Part shown: in pieces, positions 1 through 9,934 of the stretch
Layout of the letters: each line of letters starts with the position of its first letter
Numbering within the stretch: the first letter of the stretch is position 1
Source of the DNA: Thiosocius teredinicola
GTDB taxonomy: Bacteria; Pseudomonadota; Gammaproteobacteria; Chromatiales; Chromatiaceae
Direction: 5' to 3'
Assembly: GCF_002009425.1 (NCBI RefSeq)
Contig: NZ_CP019936.1
Location: forward strand, 434,001 to 498,000
DNA length: 64,000 nt
Translations under genes and position numbers: made by a program
Notes under the pieces: generated by a model
What the model was told of the DNA's origin: nothing
Seen by the model: only the letters and a program-made list of their open reading frames with translations
Database searches by the model: none

Positions 1-1
1 A

Positions 2-586
2 CTGGAGAATCTTGAGTCCGCTCGAAGAGCCGGGAAAGGCGTCCTTCTTTTTGGGGGGCATTTTACGTCGATCGAGATTGCAGGGAGATTATTGGGAAAG
101 GTCGCTGATGTCGACGCGGTGTACAGGGTCAGCGACAACCCTGCCGTCGAACATGTGCTAACACGGGGCAGGGGGCGCTACTGCGAAAGGCTTATCGCCC
201 GCGACGATGTTCGGGGTTTGGTGCGTCGTCTGCGCGGCGGTCATACGGTCTGGTATGCGCCAGACCAGAATACGCAGCGAAAGAAGGCTGTTTTTGTCGA
301 TTTCATGGGGCACCGCGCCGCCACGACGCCGGCAACTTCCCGATTGGCGAACATGACGGGAGCCCGCGTGGTGCCATTTCGCATGATTCGTAAGTCTGAT
401 GGTAGCGGCTACCTACTGGAACTCGAGCCGCCATTGGAAGACTTTCCGACCGACGACCTGCAGGCCGATACATTGCGTATCAACCAGATTGTCGAGCGCT
501 GGGTGCGCATGGCGCCTGAGCAGTATCTTTGGATTCACCGGCGTTTCAAGACCCGCCCATCGCGAGATGACCCGCCATTCTACTGA
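2..586 (+). CDS. Lipid A late acyltransferase, LpxL/HtrB family (5' partial)
   Basis: Membrane-associated acyltransferase that adds a secondary acyl chain to the Kdo-lipid A precursor. The frame is open from the first bases, so the N-terminus lies outside the window. The visible part begins just before GGHFTSIE, the H-x4-E catalytic motif of the family, followed by the WYAPDQN block and the conserved VVPF and E-L-PPL segments near the end. Usual family length is about 300 aa; about 194 are seen here. It lies 185 bp before msbA, which flips the finished lipid A, so the context agrees with the family. LpxL and LpxM cannot be told apart from this fragment. Confidence 0.9.
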   Translation: MENLESARRAGKGVLLFGGHFTSIEIAGRLLGKVADVDAVYRVSDNPAVEHVLTRGRGRYCERLIARDDVRGLVRRLRGGHTVWYAPDQNTQRKKAVFVDFMGHRAATTPATSRLANMTGARVVPFRMIRKSDGSGYLLELEPPLEDFPTDDLQADTLRINQIVERWVRMAPEQYLWIHRRFKTRPSRDDPPFY

Positions 587-771
587 GCAGCCCAATCACG
601 TGGCGGCGCCGTGTTCGACGAGGCGCGGTCGCGCTAATATAGCGGCCAGTTTTCGTAGGCTACACCCGATCCCGCAAGAGTGGCTACCGCAGGGGCTTCC
701 CACGGCGCAGCGATTGGAAGCTGCGTTCTAGAGTGCACAGTTGAGCGACAGGCGGAATACCGATTTCGAGC

Positions 772-2502
772 ATGAACAGCAAAGACCTATACCTCCGCCT
801 GCTTACTCATGTCCGGCCTTACTGGCGGCAGTTTTCTTTCGGCATCTTCTTCATGGTTCTGCTCGCGTTGACTGAACCGCTGATTCCCTATTTTCTGAAG
901 CCCCTCCTGGATGGAACCTTTGTAGACCGGGATCCGCAGTTCCTGTTCTGGTCTCCCATCGTGTTGTTGGTGCTGTTTCTGGTCAGGGGTACCTGCAACC
1001 TGGTGAGTCAGATTGCTTTTGCGTGGGTATCTGGAAAGCTCGTTTTCGACCTGCGCAAACATATGTTTGAGCGGATCTTGAACTTGCCGACCAGCTACTA
1101 CGATTCGCATGTGACGGGCAATATTCTGGCCAAGGTTACTCACAATGTTACCCAAGTCACGGCTGCCGCTACCAAGGTGCTGATGGTGTTGGTTCGTGAC
1201 ACGGTGATCGTCATCGGCCTCATCAGTTATATGCTCTACCTCGATTGGCGGTTTTCTCTGCTGACCTTCATCCTGCTGCCGGTCTTGGGGTTCGTGGTCA
1301 ACATCATCGCCAAACGGTTAAGGCGGCTCAGTCGCAGTATCCAGGCCGGGATGGGAGACATCACTCACGTTCTCGGGGAGGCCGTACGTGGTCACAAGAT
1401 AATCAAGGTGTTCGGTGGTAGGGATGCCGAAATGACCCGTTTTCTGCGAACGGCCAATTGGATCAGGCGCTACCAATTCAAGTCGAAAGTCGCAGACGGT
1501 GCCAGTGCTCCCATCGTTGAAGGGATTGCGGCATTAATGATCGCCATCTTGATTTATTTCGGAACGGGCCAGCTCGGTCAAGAACCGATGAGCGTTGGCG
1601 CGTTTGTTTCATTTTTAGCGGCGCTCGGCCTGCTCTTTCCACCAATCAAGCGTTTGGTCGACATCAACCAGCCCTTGCAAAGCGGCTTGGCTGGTGCAGA
1701 GAGTGTATTCGAACTGATCGATGAGTCGGCCGAGATCGAATCCGGCACGCGCACGCTAGAGCGCGTAACGGGAAGGCTGAGCTTTTCTCACGTTTCGTTC
1801 AACTATCCCGGTAGCCGGGAAGATGCGCTTAGTGAAGTAAGCTTCGTTATCGAACCGGGTACGACGACTGCGCTGGTGGGGGCGTCAGGTAGTGGTAAGA
1901 CGACCATAGCGTCACTGGTTCCGCGCTTCTACGAAACTGACCGAGGACAGATCTGCATCGATGAGCACGACGTTCGAGATGTTACGTTGAAAAGCCTGCG
2001 CGATCAGATCTCTTATGTGGGACAGGAGTCGGTGTTGTTCAACGATACGGTCCGGGCCAACATCGCCTACGGCAACGACGCTATAGATCAGGACGAGGTA
2101 GAGCGAGCGGCTCAACAGGCATTTGCCCTGGGTTTCATCGAAGAGCTGCCAGACGGTTTTGATACGGTGGTAGGTGAGGATGGCGTTTTATTGTCCGGCG
2201 GACAGCGGCAACGTATTGCCATCGCGCGCGCCTTGCTCAAGAACGCGCCCATATTGATCCTTGACGAAGCAACTTCGGCATTGGATACGGATTCCGAGCG
2301 GCATGTGCAGGCGGCTCTGAAGAACCTGACGAGCAACCGCACCACGCTGGTGATTGCGCATCGTCTTTCGACCATTGTGCACGCCGATCAGATTCTCGTG
2401 ATAGGTGATGGCCGGATCATCGAGCGCGGAAATCACGACGAGTTGATGAGCCAGCAAGGGGTCTATTCCGCGCTCTACAACACGCAATTTGCGCAGTCTT
2501 GA
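772..2502 (+). CDS. msbA: Lipid A export ABC transporter MsbA
   Basis: Inner-membrane flippase that moves core-lipid A from the cytoplasmic to the periplasmic leaflet using ATP. The 576-aa length equals that of typical MsbA. It has an N-terminal six-helix membrane domain (about residues 15-310) and a C-terminal ATPase with Walker A GASGSGKTT, signature LSGGQRQR, Walker B ILILDEATSALD and the H-loop AHRLST. It sits between an LpxL-type acyltransferase and two LPS kinase-like genes, which supports MsbA over a general multidrug half-transporter. Confidence 0.95.
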   Translation: MNSKDLYLRLLTHVRPYWRQFSFGIFFMVLLALTEPLIPYFLKPLLDGTFVDRDPQFLFWSPIVLLVLFLVRGTCNLVSQIAFAWVSGKLVFDLRKHMFERILNLPTSYYDSHVTGNILAKVTHNVTQVTAAATKVLMVLVRDTVIVIGLISYMLYLDWRFSLLTFILLPVLGFVVNIIAKRLRRLSRSIQAGMGDITHVLGEAVRGHKIIKVFGGRDAEMTRFLRTANWIRRYQFKSKVADGASAPIVEGIAALMIAILIYFGTGQLGQEPMSVGAFVSFLAALGLLFPPIKRLVDINQPLQSGLAGAESVFELIDESAEIESGTRTLERVTGRLSFSHVSFNYPGSREDALSEVSFVIEPGTTTALVGASGSGKTTIASLVPRFYETDRGQICIDEHDVRDVTLKSLRDQISYVGQESVLFNDTVRANIAYGNDAIDQDEVERAAQQAFALGFIEELPDGFDTVVGEDGVLLSGGQRQRIAIARALLKNAPILILDEATSALDTDSERHVQAALKNLTSNRTTLVIAHRLSTIVHADQILVIGDGRIIERGNHDELMSQQGVYSALYNTQFAQS

Positions 2503-2554
2503 GTGTGCTCCCGCACTGTCGATCGTATGAATCCGCGCTTCCGGGCGGTGTCGG

Positions 2555-3382
2555 ATGATAGATGGTGCTCGAACGATGCGGGTTCTGCACGGTGATGTGT
2601 TCGAGTGCGTCGATGCCTGGGAAGGGCTTTTGCAGGAACTGGGCATCGAACCAGGCTCCCGTTGGGCAGCGTTTGATGCCGGCGACCTGGTCTCCAAAGC
2701 TCCCTCGACAAAATGTTATCGATGTAAGCTCCCAGACGAACGCACCGTCTACTTCAAGCGCTATACCTATCCTTTCAGCCGATGGCACGAGTTCTGGTTA
2801 CGACCAGGCAAAGCGGCGGTTGAGTTCTGGGCATACGGCCGGCTGCGGCAGTTGGGGATTCCTACACTGAATGTCATCGCTTTCGGTGAAAGCCGCCGTT
2901 GGGGGGCATTGCGGGCGAGCTGCATCGTGACTGAGGGCATCGAACAGACCGTCGATCTGGCGGCGTTCGTGAGAACGGTGTGGAGCCGGTGGCCCCGCGA
3001 AAAGCGGCTCGCTTCAGGGCGGGCTATCGCTCATCAACTGCTCAGTCAGGCGCGCAAGGCGCACGATGCCGGTTTCTTTCACCATGATCTGAAGTTCAGA
3101 AACCTTCTGATCCACCCCGACGGAGACCCGGAATCGATCGTATGGATCGACGCGCCCAGAGCATCGCGCATGCGGTTTCGTGAGTATCGCGGGGTGGTGA
3201 CCGACCTTTCCGGGCTGAGCCGGATCGCCATCAGCCTGTTCAGTCGATTCGAACTCATGCGCCTCTTGCATGTATATTTGGGCAAAGAACGACGTACCGA
3301 GGCGAAACGATTGTTCCGCAGTATTCAAAAACACTTGGGAAGAAGGATGCCCAAGCCCCTCGACCTTACGTACCCGGACTAG
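2555..3382 (+). CDS. Lipopolysaccharide core kinase, Kdo/WaaP (InaA-type) family
   Basis: Predicted cytoplasmic kinase that phosphorylates a sugar of the LPS inner core. The 275-aa protein has an early lysine-containing strand (TVYFKRYTY) and a kinase catalytic loop, HHDLKFRNLL, followed by IVWIDAPRAS, where the aspartate takes the place of the DFG metal ligand. This order is typical of the Kdo kinase/WaaP group. It starts 52 bp after msbA and lies 11 bp before a second kinase-like gene. The in-frame ATG at 2576 is an alternative start. The sugar and position phosphorylated cannot be read from sequence. Confidence 0.8.
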   Translation: MIDGARTMRVLHGDVFECVDAWEGLLQELGIEPGSRWAAFDAGDLVSKAPSTKCYRCKLPDERTVYFKRYTYPFSRWHEFWLRPGKAAVEFWAYGRLRQLGIPTLNVIAFGESRRWGALRASCIVTEGIEQTVDLAAFVRTVWSRWPREKRLASGRAIAHQLLSQARKAHDAGFFHHDLKFRNLLIHPDGDPESIVWIDAPRASRMRFREYRGVVTDLSGLSRIAISLFSRFELMRLLHVYLGKERRTEAKRLFRSIQKHLGRRMPKPLDLTYPD

Positions 3383-3393
3383 GATGTCGTATC

Positions 3394-4074
3394 GTGCGTT
3401 TTCTCAAAGCCGAAGAATTTGAGGCGTTGATCGCGGGTGCCGAGCTGTTGCGTGCCGACGGTTTTGGTCCCAAGGTGTACCGGGCAAGGGATAACCGGGT
3501 CATCAAGCTTTTCAGAATCAAGCGTTGGTGGACATCGTCGATGTTCTATCCCTATTCGCTCAGGTTCCTAAGAAACACCAAACGCTTGCGCCGACGCGGA
3601 GTCCCCTGTGTCGAGGTCGACGAGATATTCTATTGTCACGCGATCCGTCGTCATGGTGTCGTCTATCAACGCCTGGAAGGGACGCCGCTCGACGCATTGC
3701 TGAATGAGGCTAGCGAGTCTGCAGATCAGGTCTTCGAAGAATATGCACGCTTCATTGCGCGATTGCATGCGAAGCGCATCTACTTTCGATCGCTGCATCC
3801 CGGCAACGTCTTGCAGCTGCCAGACAACGGCTTCGGCCTCATCGATGTGGGCGATATGCGGTTTCCGCTCTTGCCGTTCAATATCGAGCGCCGCCGCCGA
3901 AACTTCCGGCACCTACTGCGCAGCGCCGAATTTCTCGATGCCTTGCATTTTCATGCAGCAGAACGCTTTGTCGACGCGTACCTGGCGGCCGCAGCCCTGG
4001 GGGATTCACGGTCGCGGCAACTGCGCGCCCAACTGCTCGACGATTTCGCGGCTGCGCTGCCGGAGCGCCTATAG
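3394..4074 (+). CDS. Second LPS kinase-like protein
   Basis: A 226-aa protein with a reduced protein-kinase-like fold: KVYRARDNRVIKLF resembles the ATP-binding lysine strand, and LHPGNVL followed by GLIDVGDMRF resembles the catalytic and metal-binding loops. The catalytic loop reads S-L-H-P-G-N rather than the usual H-x-D, so the normal catalytic aspartate is missing and activity is uncertain. GTG start. Tight spacing (11 bp) after the WaaP-type kinase suggests a shared transcript and a role in core modification. Its end overlaps by 6 bp the convergent aminotransferase gene. Confidence 0.65.
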   Translation: MRFLKAEEFEALIAGAELLRADGFGPKVYRARDNRVIKLFRIKRWWTSSMFYPYSLRFLRNTKRLRRRGVPCVEVDEIFYCHAIRRHGVVYQRLEGTPLDALLNEASESADQVFEEYARFIARLHAKRIYFRSLHPGNVLQLPDNGFGLIDVGDMRFPLLPFNIERRRRNFRHLLRSAEFLDALHFHAAERFVDAYLAAAALGDSRSRQLRAQLLDDFAAALPERL

Positions 4075-5169
4075 ATCGCCGACAGCTTCGCGTACGGCAT
4101 TGGCTATCGTGCGTTGATCGTCGTCCGAAAGGTAGGGGTGCATCGGCAGGCTGATGACCTCTTCGGCGATCTTGTGCGCATTGTTCAGTTCACCCGAAAC
4201 CCGGCAGCAACTCGCCAGTGCGGGTTGTTGGTCGAGTGTGACCGGGTAATGCACCGCCGTCGGTATGCCATTGTCACCAAGTTGTTTCGCCAGACTGTCC
4301 CGGTCCGCGACGCGCAGGGTGTACTGCGCGTACACGCACAGATTGCCGTCTGCGATATGGGGTGTCGTGCAATTGGCCTCCGCCAACAGCTGTGAATATT
4401 TTGCGCCGAGCGCGGATCGCTTTTGCACTTCATCGGGAAACAGCGACATCTTCGACAGGATGACCGCGGCCTGCAGCGTATCCATGCGGCCATTGATGCC
4501 GACACGCGGGTGGTGGTAGCGCCGATCCTGGCCGTGGTTGCGCAGTTCGCGCATGCGTGCGTCGAGCGCTTCGTCGTCGGTGAAACAGGCGCCGCCGTCG
4601 CCATAGCAGCCCAGTGGCTTGGCCGGGAAGAAGCTGGTGCATCCGATGGTCGACAGGCCGCACGACTTGCGGCCTTTGTATTCGGCGCCGAAGCTCTGCG
4701 CGGCATCCTCGATCACTGGGAGGCCATGTGTTGCGGCGATCGCGTTGATTGCATCCATGTCGGCGCATTGGCCAAAGATGCCGACCGGCATGATGGCCTT
4801 GGTTTTTGGTCCGATCGCGGCTTCGATCTTTGCAGGGTCGAGGTTGTAGGTCTTGTCGTCGACATCGACGAACACCGGCGTCGCCCCCAGCAGGGCGATC
4901 ACCTCGGCCGTGGCGATGAAGCTGAAGGGCGTGGTGATTACCTCGTCGCCAGAGCCGATCTCGAGCGCCATCAGCGCGATCAGCAGCGCGTCGGTGCCGC
5001 TGGCGACCGAGATACAGTGTTTTGCGCCGACGTACTCGGCAAGTACCTGTTCCATCTCACCGATCTCGGGGCCGAGGATGTATTGGCCGTGATCGAGAAT
5101 CTTGGCGATTCGCTGCTCGATGTCGGCGCGGATCGGCTGTTGTTGGGATTTGAGATCGATGAATTGCAT
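4069..5169 (-). CDS. DegT/DnrJ/EryC1/StrS sugar aminotransferase, WbpE-like
   Basis: PLP-dependent aminotransferase making amino sugars for surface polysaccharide. The 366-aa length is normal for the family. It has the opening FIDLKSQQ, HGQYILGPE, GTDALLIALMALEIG, the VIEDAAQSFGAEYKG segment and the PLP-lysine region FFPAKPLGCYGDGGA. The general pattern resembles WbpE, which aminates a UDP-3-keto-uronic acid in O-antigen synthesis. No partner genes (WbpA, WbpB, WbpD) are visible, so the substrate is open. It is alone on this strand, convergent with the kinase gene and divergent from hldE. Confidence 0.85.
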   Translation of the reverse strand: MQFIDLKSQQQPIRADIEQRIAKILDHGQYILGPEIGEMEQVLAEYVGAKHCISVASGTDALLIALMALEIGSGDEVITTPFSFIATAEVIALLGATPVFVDVDDKTYNLDPAKIEAAIGPKTKAIMPVGIFGQCADMDAINAIAATHGLPVIEDAAQSFGAEYKGRKSCGLSTIGCTSFFPAKPLGCYGDGGACFTDDEALDARMRELRNHGQDRRYHHPRVGINGRMDTLQAAVILSKMSLFPDEVQKRSALGAKYSQLLAEANCTTPHIADGNLCVYAQYTLRVADRDSLAKQLGDNGIPTAVHYPVTLDQQPALASCCRVSGELNNAHKIAEEVISLPMHPYLSDDDQRTIANAVREAVGDL

Positions 5170-5294
5170 GGGTCGCCTAGCCTTCGAAGAAAAATACCGT
5201 AGCGGTGTGCTCCGCCGGCGGCTCGTCTGATTGGGGCCGCCGCCTGCGAGGCCGACATGCTAGCATGCACGGGTTTAGTTGCTAGCTACCGTAG

Positions 5295-6719
5295 ATGAAA
5301 GAACTTTCGGATTTCAACCAGTCGCGCGTGCTGATCGCCGGCGACCTGATGCTCGACCGTTATTGGCACGGAGCGACCTCGCGGATTTCGCCCGAGGCGC
5401 CGGTTCCGGTGGTCAGAGTCGATGAAGACGAGGGTCGACCCGGCGGCGCCGGCAACGTCGCGCTGAACGTTGCAAGTCTCGGTGGGCACGCAAATCTGGT
5501 GGCGCTGACCGGCGACGATGAGCCGGCCGATCAGTTGGAAAAGGTGCTCGGTACGGCTGGGGTCGCGTGCCGCTTCGTGCGAGAGGCGCGGTTTCCGACC
5601 ATCACCAAGCTGCGCATCATCAGCCAGCACCAGCAGCTCATTCGCCTGGATTTCGAAGATGGCTTTCCCGGGTTTGACGATGCAAAGCTGGTACAGGCGC
5701 TGCAAGCCGAACTCAGCGACTGCGCCGTGGTTGTCTTGTCGGACTACGGCAAAGGCACGCTGCGGAACATCCCGCGTTATATCCAGGCCGCACGATCCGC
5801 CGGCAAGCCTGTTCTGGTCGATCCCAAGGGCAGCGATTTTTCCCGCTATCGCGGCGCTACGCTGATCACGCCGAACCTCGCCGAGTTCGAGGCGGTCGTT
5901 GGGCAGTGTGCCGACGAGACGCAGATCGTCGAACGTGGTCAGCAATTGATCGGCGAGTTCGACCTCGATGCGCTGCTGATCACCCGTGGCGAACACGGCA
6001 TGACGTTGCTGCAACGCGAGCGCGAGCCCCATCACCTGCCCACCCAGGCGCGTGAGGTGTTCGATGTCACCGGTGCCGGCGATACCGTGATCGCAACGCT
6101 GGCCACAGGCCTGGCAGCTGGGTTGCCGCTGGATTCGGCGACCCAGCTGGCGAATACCGCCGCCGGTATTGCCGTCGGCAAGTTGGGTACGGCGACGGTG
6201 ACCACGCGCGAGCTGGCGCAGGCCCTTGCGGCGCAGCGCACGATCGACCATGGCGTGGTTGGCGAGGATCAGCTGATCGAAGCGGTGAATGCGGCGCGTG
6301 CGCGTGGTGAAACCGTGGTGATGACCAATGGCTGTTTCGACATCCTGCACGCGGGCCATGTGACCTATCTCGAAGAGGCGAGCAAGTTGGGCGACCGACT
6401 GGTCGTCGCGGTTAACGTTGACGAGACGGTGCGCGCGCTGAAAGGTGCCGACAGACCGGTCAACACGCTGGCCAACCGTATGCACGTGCTGGCCGCCCTC
6501 GGCTGCGTCGATTGGGTGGTGCCATTCGCCGAGGAGACACCCGAGCGCCTGATCTGCGATGTGGCGCCCGATTACCTCGTCAAAGGCGGCGACAACGACC
6601 CGGACAAGATCCCGGGTGCCAAGTGCGTACGCGATGCCGGCGGGAGCGTCGCCGTGCTGACCTATGTCGATGGTATTTCGACCACAAGGATCGTCGATTC
6701 GATTCGCGAGCGCGGGTGA
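5295..6719 (+). CDS. hldE: Bifunctional heptose-7-phosphate kinase / heptose-1-phosphate adenylyltransferase HldE
   Basis: Makes ADP-glycero-manno-heptose for the LPS inner core. The 474-aa length is that of full HldE. The N-terminal ribokinase-like domain shows [13 protein letters not shown], the substrate-binding GG motif, and [10 protein letters not shown], the anion-hole and catalytic aspartate motif near residue 260. The C-terminal nucleotidyltransferase domain has [13 protein letters not shown] (T/HxGH type) near residue 345. Both halves look intact. Three overlapping or closely spaced genes follow up to waaA, consistent with an operon. Confidence 0.96.
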   Translation: MKELSDFNQSRVLIAGDLMLDRYWHGATSRISPEAPVPVVRVDEDEGRPGGAGNVALNVASLGGHANLVALTGDDEPADQLEKVLGTAGVACRFVREARFPTITKLRIISQHQQLIRLDFEDGFPGFDDAKLVQALQAELSDCAVVVLSDYGKGTLRNIPRYIQAARSAGKPVLVDPKGSDFSRYRGATLITPNLAEFEAVVGQCADETQIVERGQQLIGEFDLDALLITRGEHGMTLLQREREPHHLPTQAREVFDVTGAGDTVIATLATGLAAGLPLDSATQLANTAAGIAVGKLGTATVTTRELAQALAAQRTIDHGVVGEDQLIEAVNAARARGETVVMTNGCFDILHAGHVTYLEEASKLGDRLVVAVNVDETVRALKGADRPVNTLANRMHVLAALGCVDWVVPFAEETPERLICDVAPDYLVKGGDNDPDKIPGAKCVRDAGGSVAVLTYVDGISTTRIVDSIRERG

Positions 6720-6732
6720 AGGCGGTAGCAGG

Positions 6733-7905
6733 TTGGCTGACGCGCGAATCGACATAGCGGTATTCGGTGGTGGCATCGTCGGCCTGTGGACCCTGGCCCG
6801 CCTGCGGGCCGCCGGTTACGCGGCCTGCCTGTTCGAAAATGACGCGCTGGGGGGCGGTCAAACCCTGGCCTCACAGGGCATCATTCACGGCGGCACCAAG
6901 TACGCATTGACCGGCAAGTTGACCGGCTCGGCCATGGCGATCGGCGAGATGCCGGCGATCTGGCGAGCGGCACTGGCCGGAACGGGTGAGATCGACCTTT
7001 CCGCGGTGCGCCTGCTGGCCGAGCATCAATACCTGTGGTCGAGTGGATCGTTGGCTTCGGGCATGGCAGGCTTCTTCGCCGCCAAGGTCATGCAGAGCCG
7101 CATGCAGGCGCTCCCATCGAGAGACTATCCAGCACCGTTCGATGCGCCGCAGTTTCGCGGCAGTGTCTATCGACTCGACGAACCTGTGCTGGACAATGCC
7201 TCGCTGGTACAGGCGCTGGCGGAACAGGTATCCGACGCCTGCTATGCGATCCGAGGTTCATCGTTCGAACGCCTCGCGTCGGGCTGGAAGGTGAGCTTGT
7301 CTGACGAGGTAGCGATTGAAGCCAAGGCGGTGGTCCTGGCTGCCGGCAAAGGCAATGCGGGGCTGCTGGCCGCTGCGGGACGAAATCGGCCTCGCATGCA
7401 GACGCGGCCACTACACATGCTGATGCTGCGCGGCCATCTCCCGGCGCTGTATGCGCATTGCCTCGGCGCCAGCGCCAACCCCAGGTTGACGATCACCAGC
7501 TATCCGGAGCCCGATGGCCGGGTTGTCTGGTATCTCGGTGGCCAGGTGGCCGAAGAGGGCGTGGGCCGCACCCCGGCCGAGCAGATCGCGGCAGGCAAGG
7601 CCGAACTGGCAGAGCTGTTGCCATGGGTCGACGCCGGCAATGTCGAATGGGCTACCTTGCCGATCGACCGGGCCGAAGTCGCCACACCTGGCGGTAAGCG
7701 CCCCGACGATGCCTATGTCGATCACGATGACCGAATAATTACCTGTTGGCCGACCAAATTGGCCTTCGCGCCGCGCGTCGCTTCGTTGGTGCTCGATGCC
7801 CTCGTCGCAGCAGATGTCGCGCCGGGCCCCGCGGTAGCACAGCTGTCTTTACCCAGGCCGCCGGTTGGCGAACTGCCCTGGCACGGGGTGAGCACGTGGA
7901 ATTAA
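6733..7905 (+). CDS. FAD-dependent oxidoreductase (DAO family)
   Basis: About 390 aa with an N-terminal dinucleotide-binding motif (IAVFGGGIVGL) and LASQGIIHGGTKYAL, typical of DadA/LhgO-like flavoproteins. The in-frame ATG at 6664 would overlap hldE by more than 50 bp, so I prefer the TTG at 6733 just before the Rossmann motif; this start is uncertain. The end overlaps the next gene by 10 bp, so the two are probably co-translated. The substrate is not evident. Its place between hldE and waaA could reflect an envelope role or simple operon sharing. Confidence 0.75.
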   Translation: MADARIDIAVFGGGIVGLWTLARLRAAGYAACLFENDALGGGQTLASQGIIHGGTKYALTGKLTGSAMAIGEMPAIWRAALAGTGEIDLSAVRLLAEHQYLWSSGSLASGMAGFFAAKVMQSRMQALPSRDYPAPFDAPQFRGSVYRLDEPVLDNASLVQALAEQVSDACYAIRGSSFERLASGWKVSLSDEVAIEAKAVVLAAGKGNAGLLAAAGRNRPRMQTRPLHMLMLRGHLPALYAHCLGASANPRLTITSYPEPDGRVVWYLGGQVAEEGVGRTPAEQIAAGKAELAELLPWVDAGNVEWATLPIDRAEVATPGGKRPDDAYVDHDDRIITCWPTKLAFAPRVASLVLDALVAADVAPGPAVAQLSLPRPPVGELPWHGVSTWN

Positions 7906-8681
7906 GACCGCTCGGCAGCACCGGCATCATGGTCAGCCCCTTGGGGCTTGGCACGGTCAAGCTCGGCCGCAACCAGCAGGTGAAATACCCGCAGGCCTTC
8001 GAGTTGCCGAGCGACAATGCGGTGCGTGAGCTGCTGGCCCTGGCGCGCGAGCTCGGCATCAATCTGTTGGACACGGCACCGGCTTATGGCAGCAGTCAGC
8101 AACGGCTGGGGCAGATGCTGGGCGCGCAGCGCAAAGACTGGGTGATCGTGTCGAAGGTCGGTGAGATCTTCGAGCACGGTGAATCGCGTTTCGACTTCAG
8201 CTATGAGCACACGGTTGCGACCGTCGAGCAAACCTTGAAGACGCTGAAAACCGACTATGTCGATTGCGTGCTGATCCATTCGGATGGCAACGATCTCGCC
8301 ATCCTCGACAACCAAGGTGCCGCTTCGGCGCTTATCGACTTGAAGCAGCGCGGGCTGATCCGTGCTCACGGCATGTCGAGCAAGACGGTAGAAGGCGGCC
8401 TGCGCGTGGTGCGCGATATGGATGTCGTCATGGCGACCTGCAATGTCGACTACAACGATGAACTGCCGGTGCTGCAAGCGGCCGCAGAACAGCACAAGGG
8501 TGTGTTGATCAAGAAGGGTTTGATGAGCGGTCATGTGCAAGGAGAGGACGGCGTGCGCCAGTCATTTGCACATGTGTTTGCGCAGCCCGGCGTGTCGAGC
8601 ATGATTGTCGGCACCATCAACCCTGACCATCTGCGTAGCAATGTGCGTCTTCTGCAGCAGGTGTTGGAAGGCGCCGCATGA
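7896..8681 (+). CDS. Aldo/keto reductase family protein
   Basis: A 261-aa TIM-barrel oxidoreductase. Visible marks are the opening VELRPLGSTGIMVSPLGLG, LLDTAPAYG with the catalytic tyrosine region, VIVSKVG, and the DYVDCVLIHSDG strand. GTG start at 7896 with GGGGTGAG upstream; extending further upstream would only translate the neighbouring gene in another frame. It overlaps the FAD enzyme by 10 bp and waaA by 4 bp (ATGA), so these three genes are translationally coupled. Substrate unknown. Confidence 0.8.
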   Translation: MELRPLGSTGIMVSPLGLGTVKLGRNQQVKYPQAFELPSDNAVRELLALARELGINLLDTAPAYGSSQQRLGQMLGAQRKDWVIVSKVGEIFEHGESRFDFSYEHTVATVEQTLKTLKTDYVDCVLIHSDGNDLAILDNQGAASALIDLKQRGLIRAHGMSSKTVEGGLRVVRDMDVVMATCNVDYNDELPVLQAAAEQHKGVLIKKGLMSGHVQGEDGVRQSFAHVFAQPGVSSMIVGTINPDHLRSNVRLLQQVLEGAA

Positions 8682-9934
8682 TTCGCTGGTTGTACACCGC
8701 GATCCTGTACCTGGTGTTTCCCCTGGTGTTGTTGCGCCTGTTATGGCGGAGCATCAAGGCGCCGGCCTATCGCAAGCGCTGGTCGGAGCGGCTCGGGCGC
8801 TTCGATCCGCCGGCCGGATGGGGCGGGCTATGGATTCACGCCGTTTCTGTCGGCGAGGTGCAGGCCGTGCTACCGCTGATTCGTCGTCTGCTCGAAGACC
8901 AGCCGACATTACCCATCACGGTAACCACAACCACGCCTACCGGTTCGGCGCGCGTTACCGAACAACTCGGCGATCAGGTCTTTCATGTCTACTTTCCGTA
9001 CGATCTGCCGCTGGCGTTGACCGGTTTCCTGCGCAGGGTCCGGCCACGCGTGCTGTTGATGGTCGAGACTGAGATCTGGCCCAATCTCTTGTATCAATGC
9101 CGCAGACACGGTGTCTTCACGCTGCTGGCGAACGCGCGCTTGTCGGCCAAGTCGGCCCAGCGTTACGCGCGCCTGGGCAGTTTCACCCGCGAGACCTTCT
9201 CGCGCATCGACCGTATCGCCGCGCAGGACGACGCAGATGCGCAGCGTTTTCGCGATCTCGGTGTGCCGCACGAGCGGGTAACCGTAACCGGCAGTATCAA
9301 GTTCGACATGCGCATTCCCGCCAGTCTCGAGGAGCAGGTCGAGGTGCTGCGACGCGAATGGGGAGGGCGGCCTGTCTGGGTGGCGGGCAGCACGCACGAG
9401 GGTGAAGACGAGTTGATCCTGTTCGCCCACCATAAAATCATCGAACGCGTACCCGATGCCCTGCTGATCCTGGTGCCGCGTCATCCGGAGCGCTTCGAGC
9501 GGGTCGCCGGCCTGTGCAAGCGCGAACGTTTTGACGTGGCCCGGCGTTCCGAACAGGGCGGTTACGATGCCGAAACCCAGGTCTATCTGGGCGACACCAT
9601 GGGTGAGTTGCCGATACTGCTGGGGTCATCCGATGTGGCATTCATCGGCGGCAGTCTGGTGAAGACGGGGGGGCACAATATGCTCGAGGCCTCGGCTCAG
9701 GGGGTGGCGGTCTGCTTCGGTCCGCACGTATTCAACTTTGCTGCGATCAGCCAGTTGTTGATGGCGGAGGGTGCCGCCGTACAGGTGGCCGGCGAGGTGG
9801 AACTGGCCGAGCTTGTACTGAGTTGGTTCGACGATGCCAGCAAGCGCGCCGAGGTCGGTGAAAACGGTCGACGCGTGGTCATGAAGAACCGGGGGGCGCT
9901 CGAGCGTTTGCTCGAACTCATTCCATTGAGGTGA
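8678..9934 (+). CDS. waaA: 3-deoxy-D-manno-octulosonic acid transferase WaaA (KdtA)
   Basis: Inner-membrane-anchored GT-B glycosyltransferase that attaches Kdo to lipid IVA. At 418 aa it has the usual length. It has one N-terminal membrane segment (about residues 5-22), the acceptor-site motif IHAVSVGEVQA with its catalytic glutamate, MVETEIWPNL, and the C-terminal nucleotide-sugar region FIGGSLVKTGGHNMLE. Start ATG overlaps the aldo/keto reductase stop. The end overlaps the convergent hemerythrin gene by 17 bp. Confidence 0.96.
   Translation: MIRWLYTAILYLVFPLVLLRLLWRSIKAPAYRKRWSERLGRFDPPAGWGGLWIHAVSVGEVQAVLPLIRRLLEDQPTLPITVTTTTPTGSARVTEQLGDQVFHVYFPYDLPLALTGFLRRVRPRVLLMVETEIWPNLLYQCRRHGVFTLLANARLSAKSAQRYARLGSFTRETFSRIDRIAAQDDADAQRFRDLGVPHERVTVTGSIKFDMRIPASLEEQVEVLRREWGGRPVWVAGSTHEGEDELILFAHHKIIERVPDALLILVPRHPERFERVAGLCKRERFDVARRSEQGGYDAETQVYLGDTMGELPILLGSSDVAFIGGSLVKTGGHNMLEASAQGVAVCFGPHVFNFAAISQLLMAEGAAVQVAGEVELAELVLSWFDDASKRAEVGENGRRVVMKNRGALERLLELIPLR

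Noticed and set aside
5286-6776. A 496-aa open frame antisense to hldE.
   Set aside because: It is the mirror of a GC-rich gene with clear HldE motifs on the other strand; no family resemblance. The same holds for the long frame antisense to thiC.
7746-7895. A 50-aa N-terminal extension of the aldo/keto reductase.
   Set aside because: It overlaps the oxidoreductase gene and has no family resemblance; the GTG at 7896 fits the normal family start.
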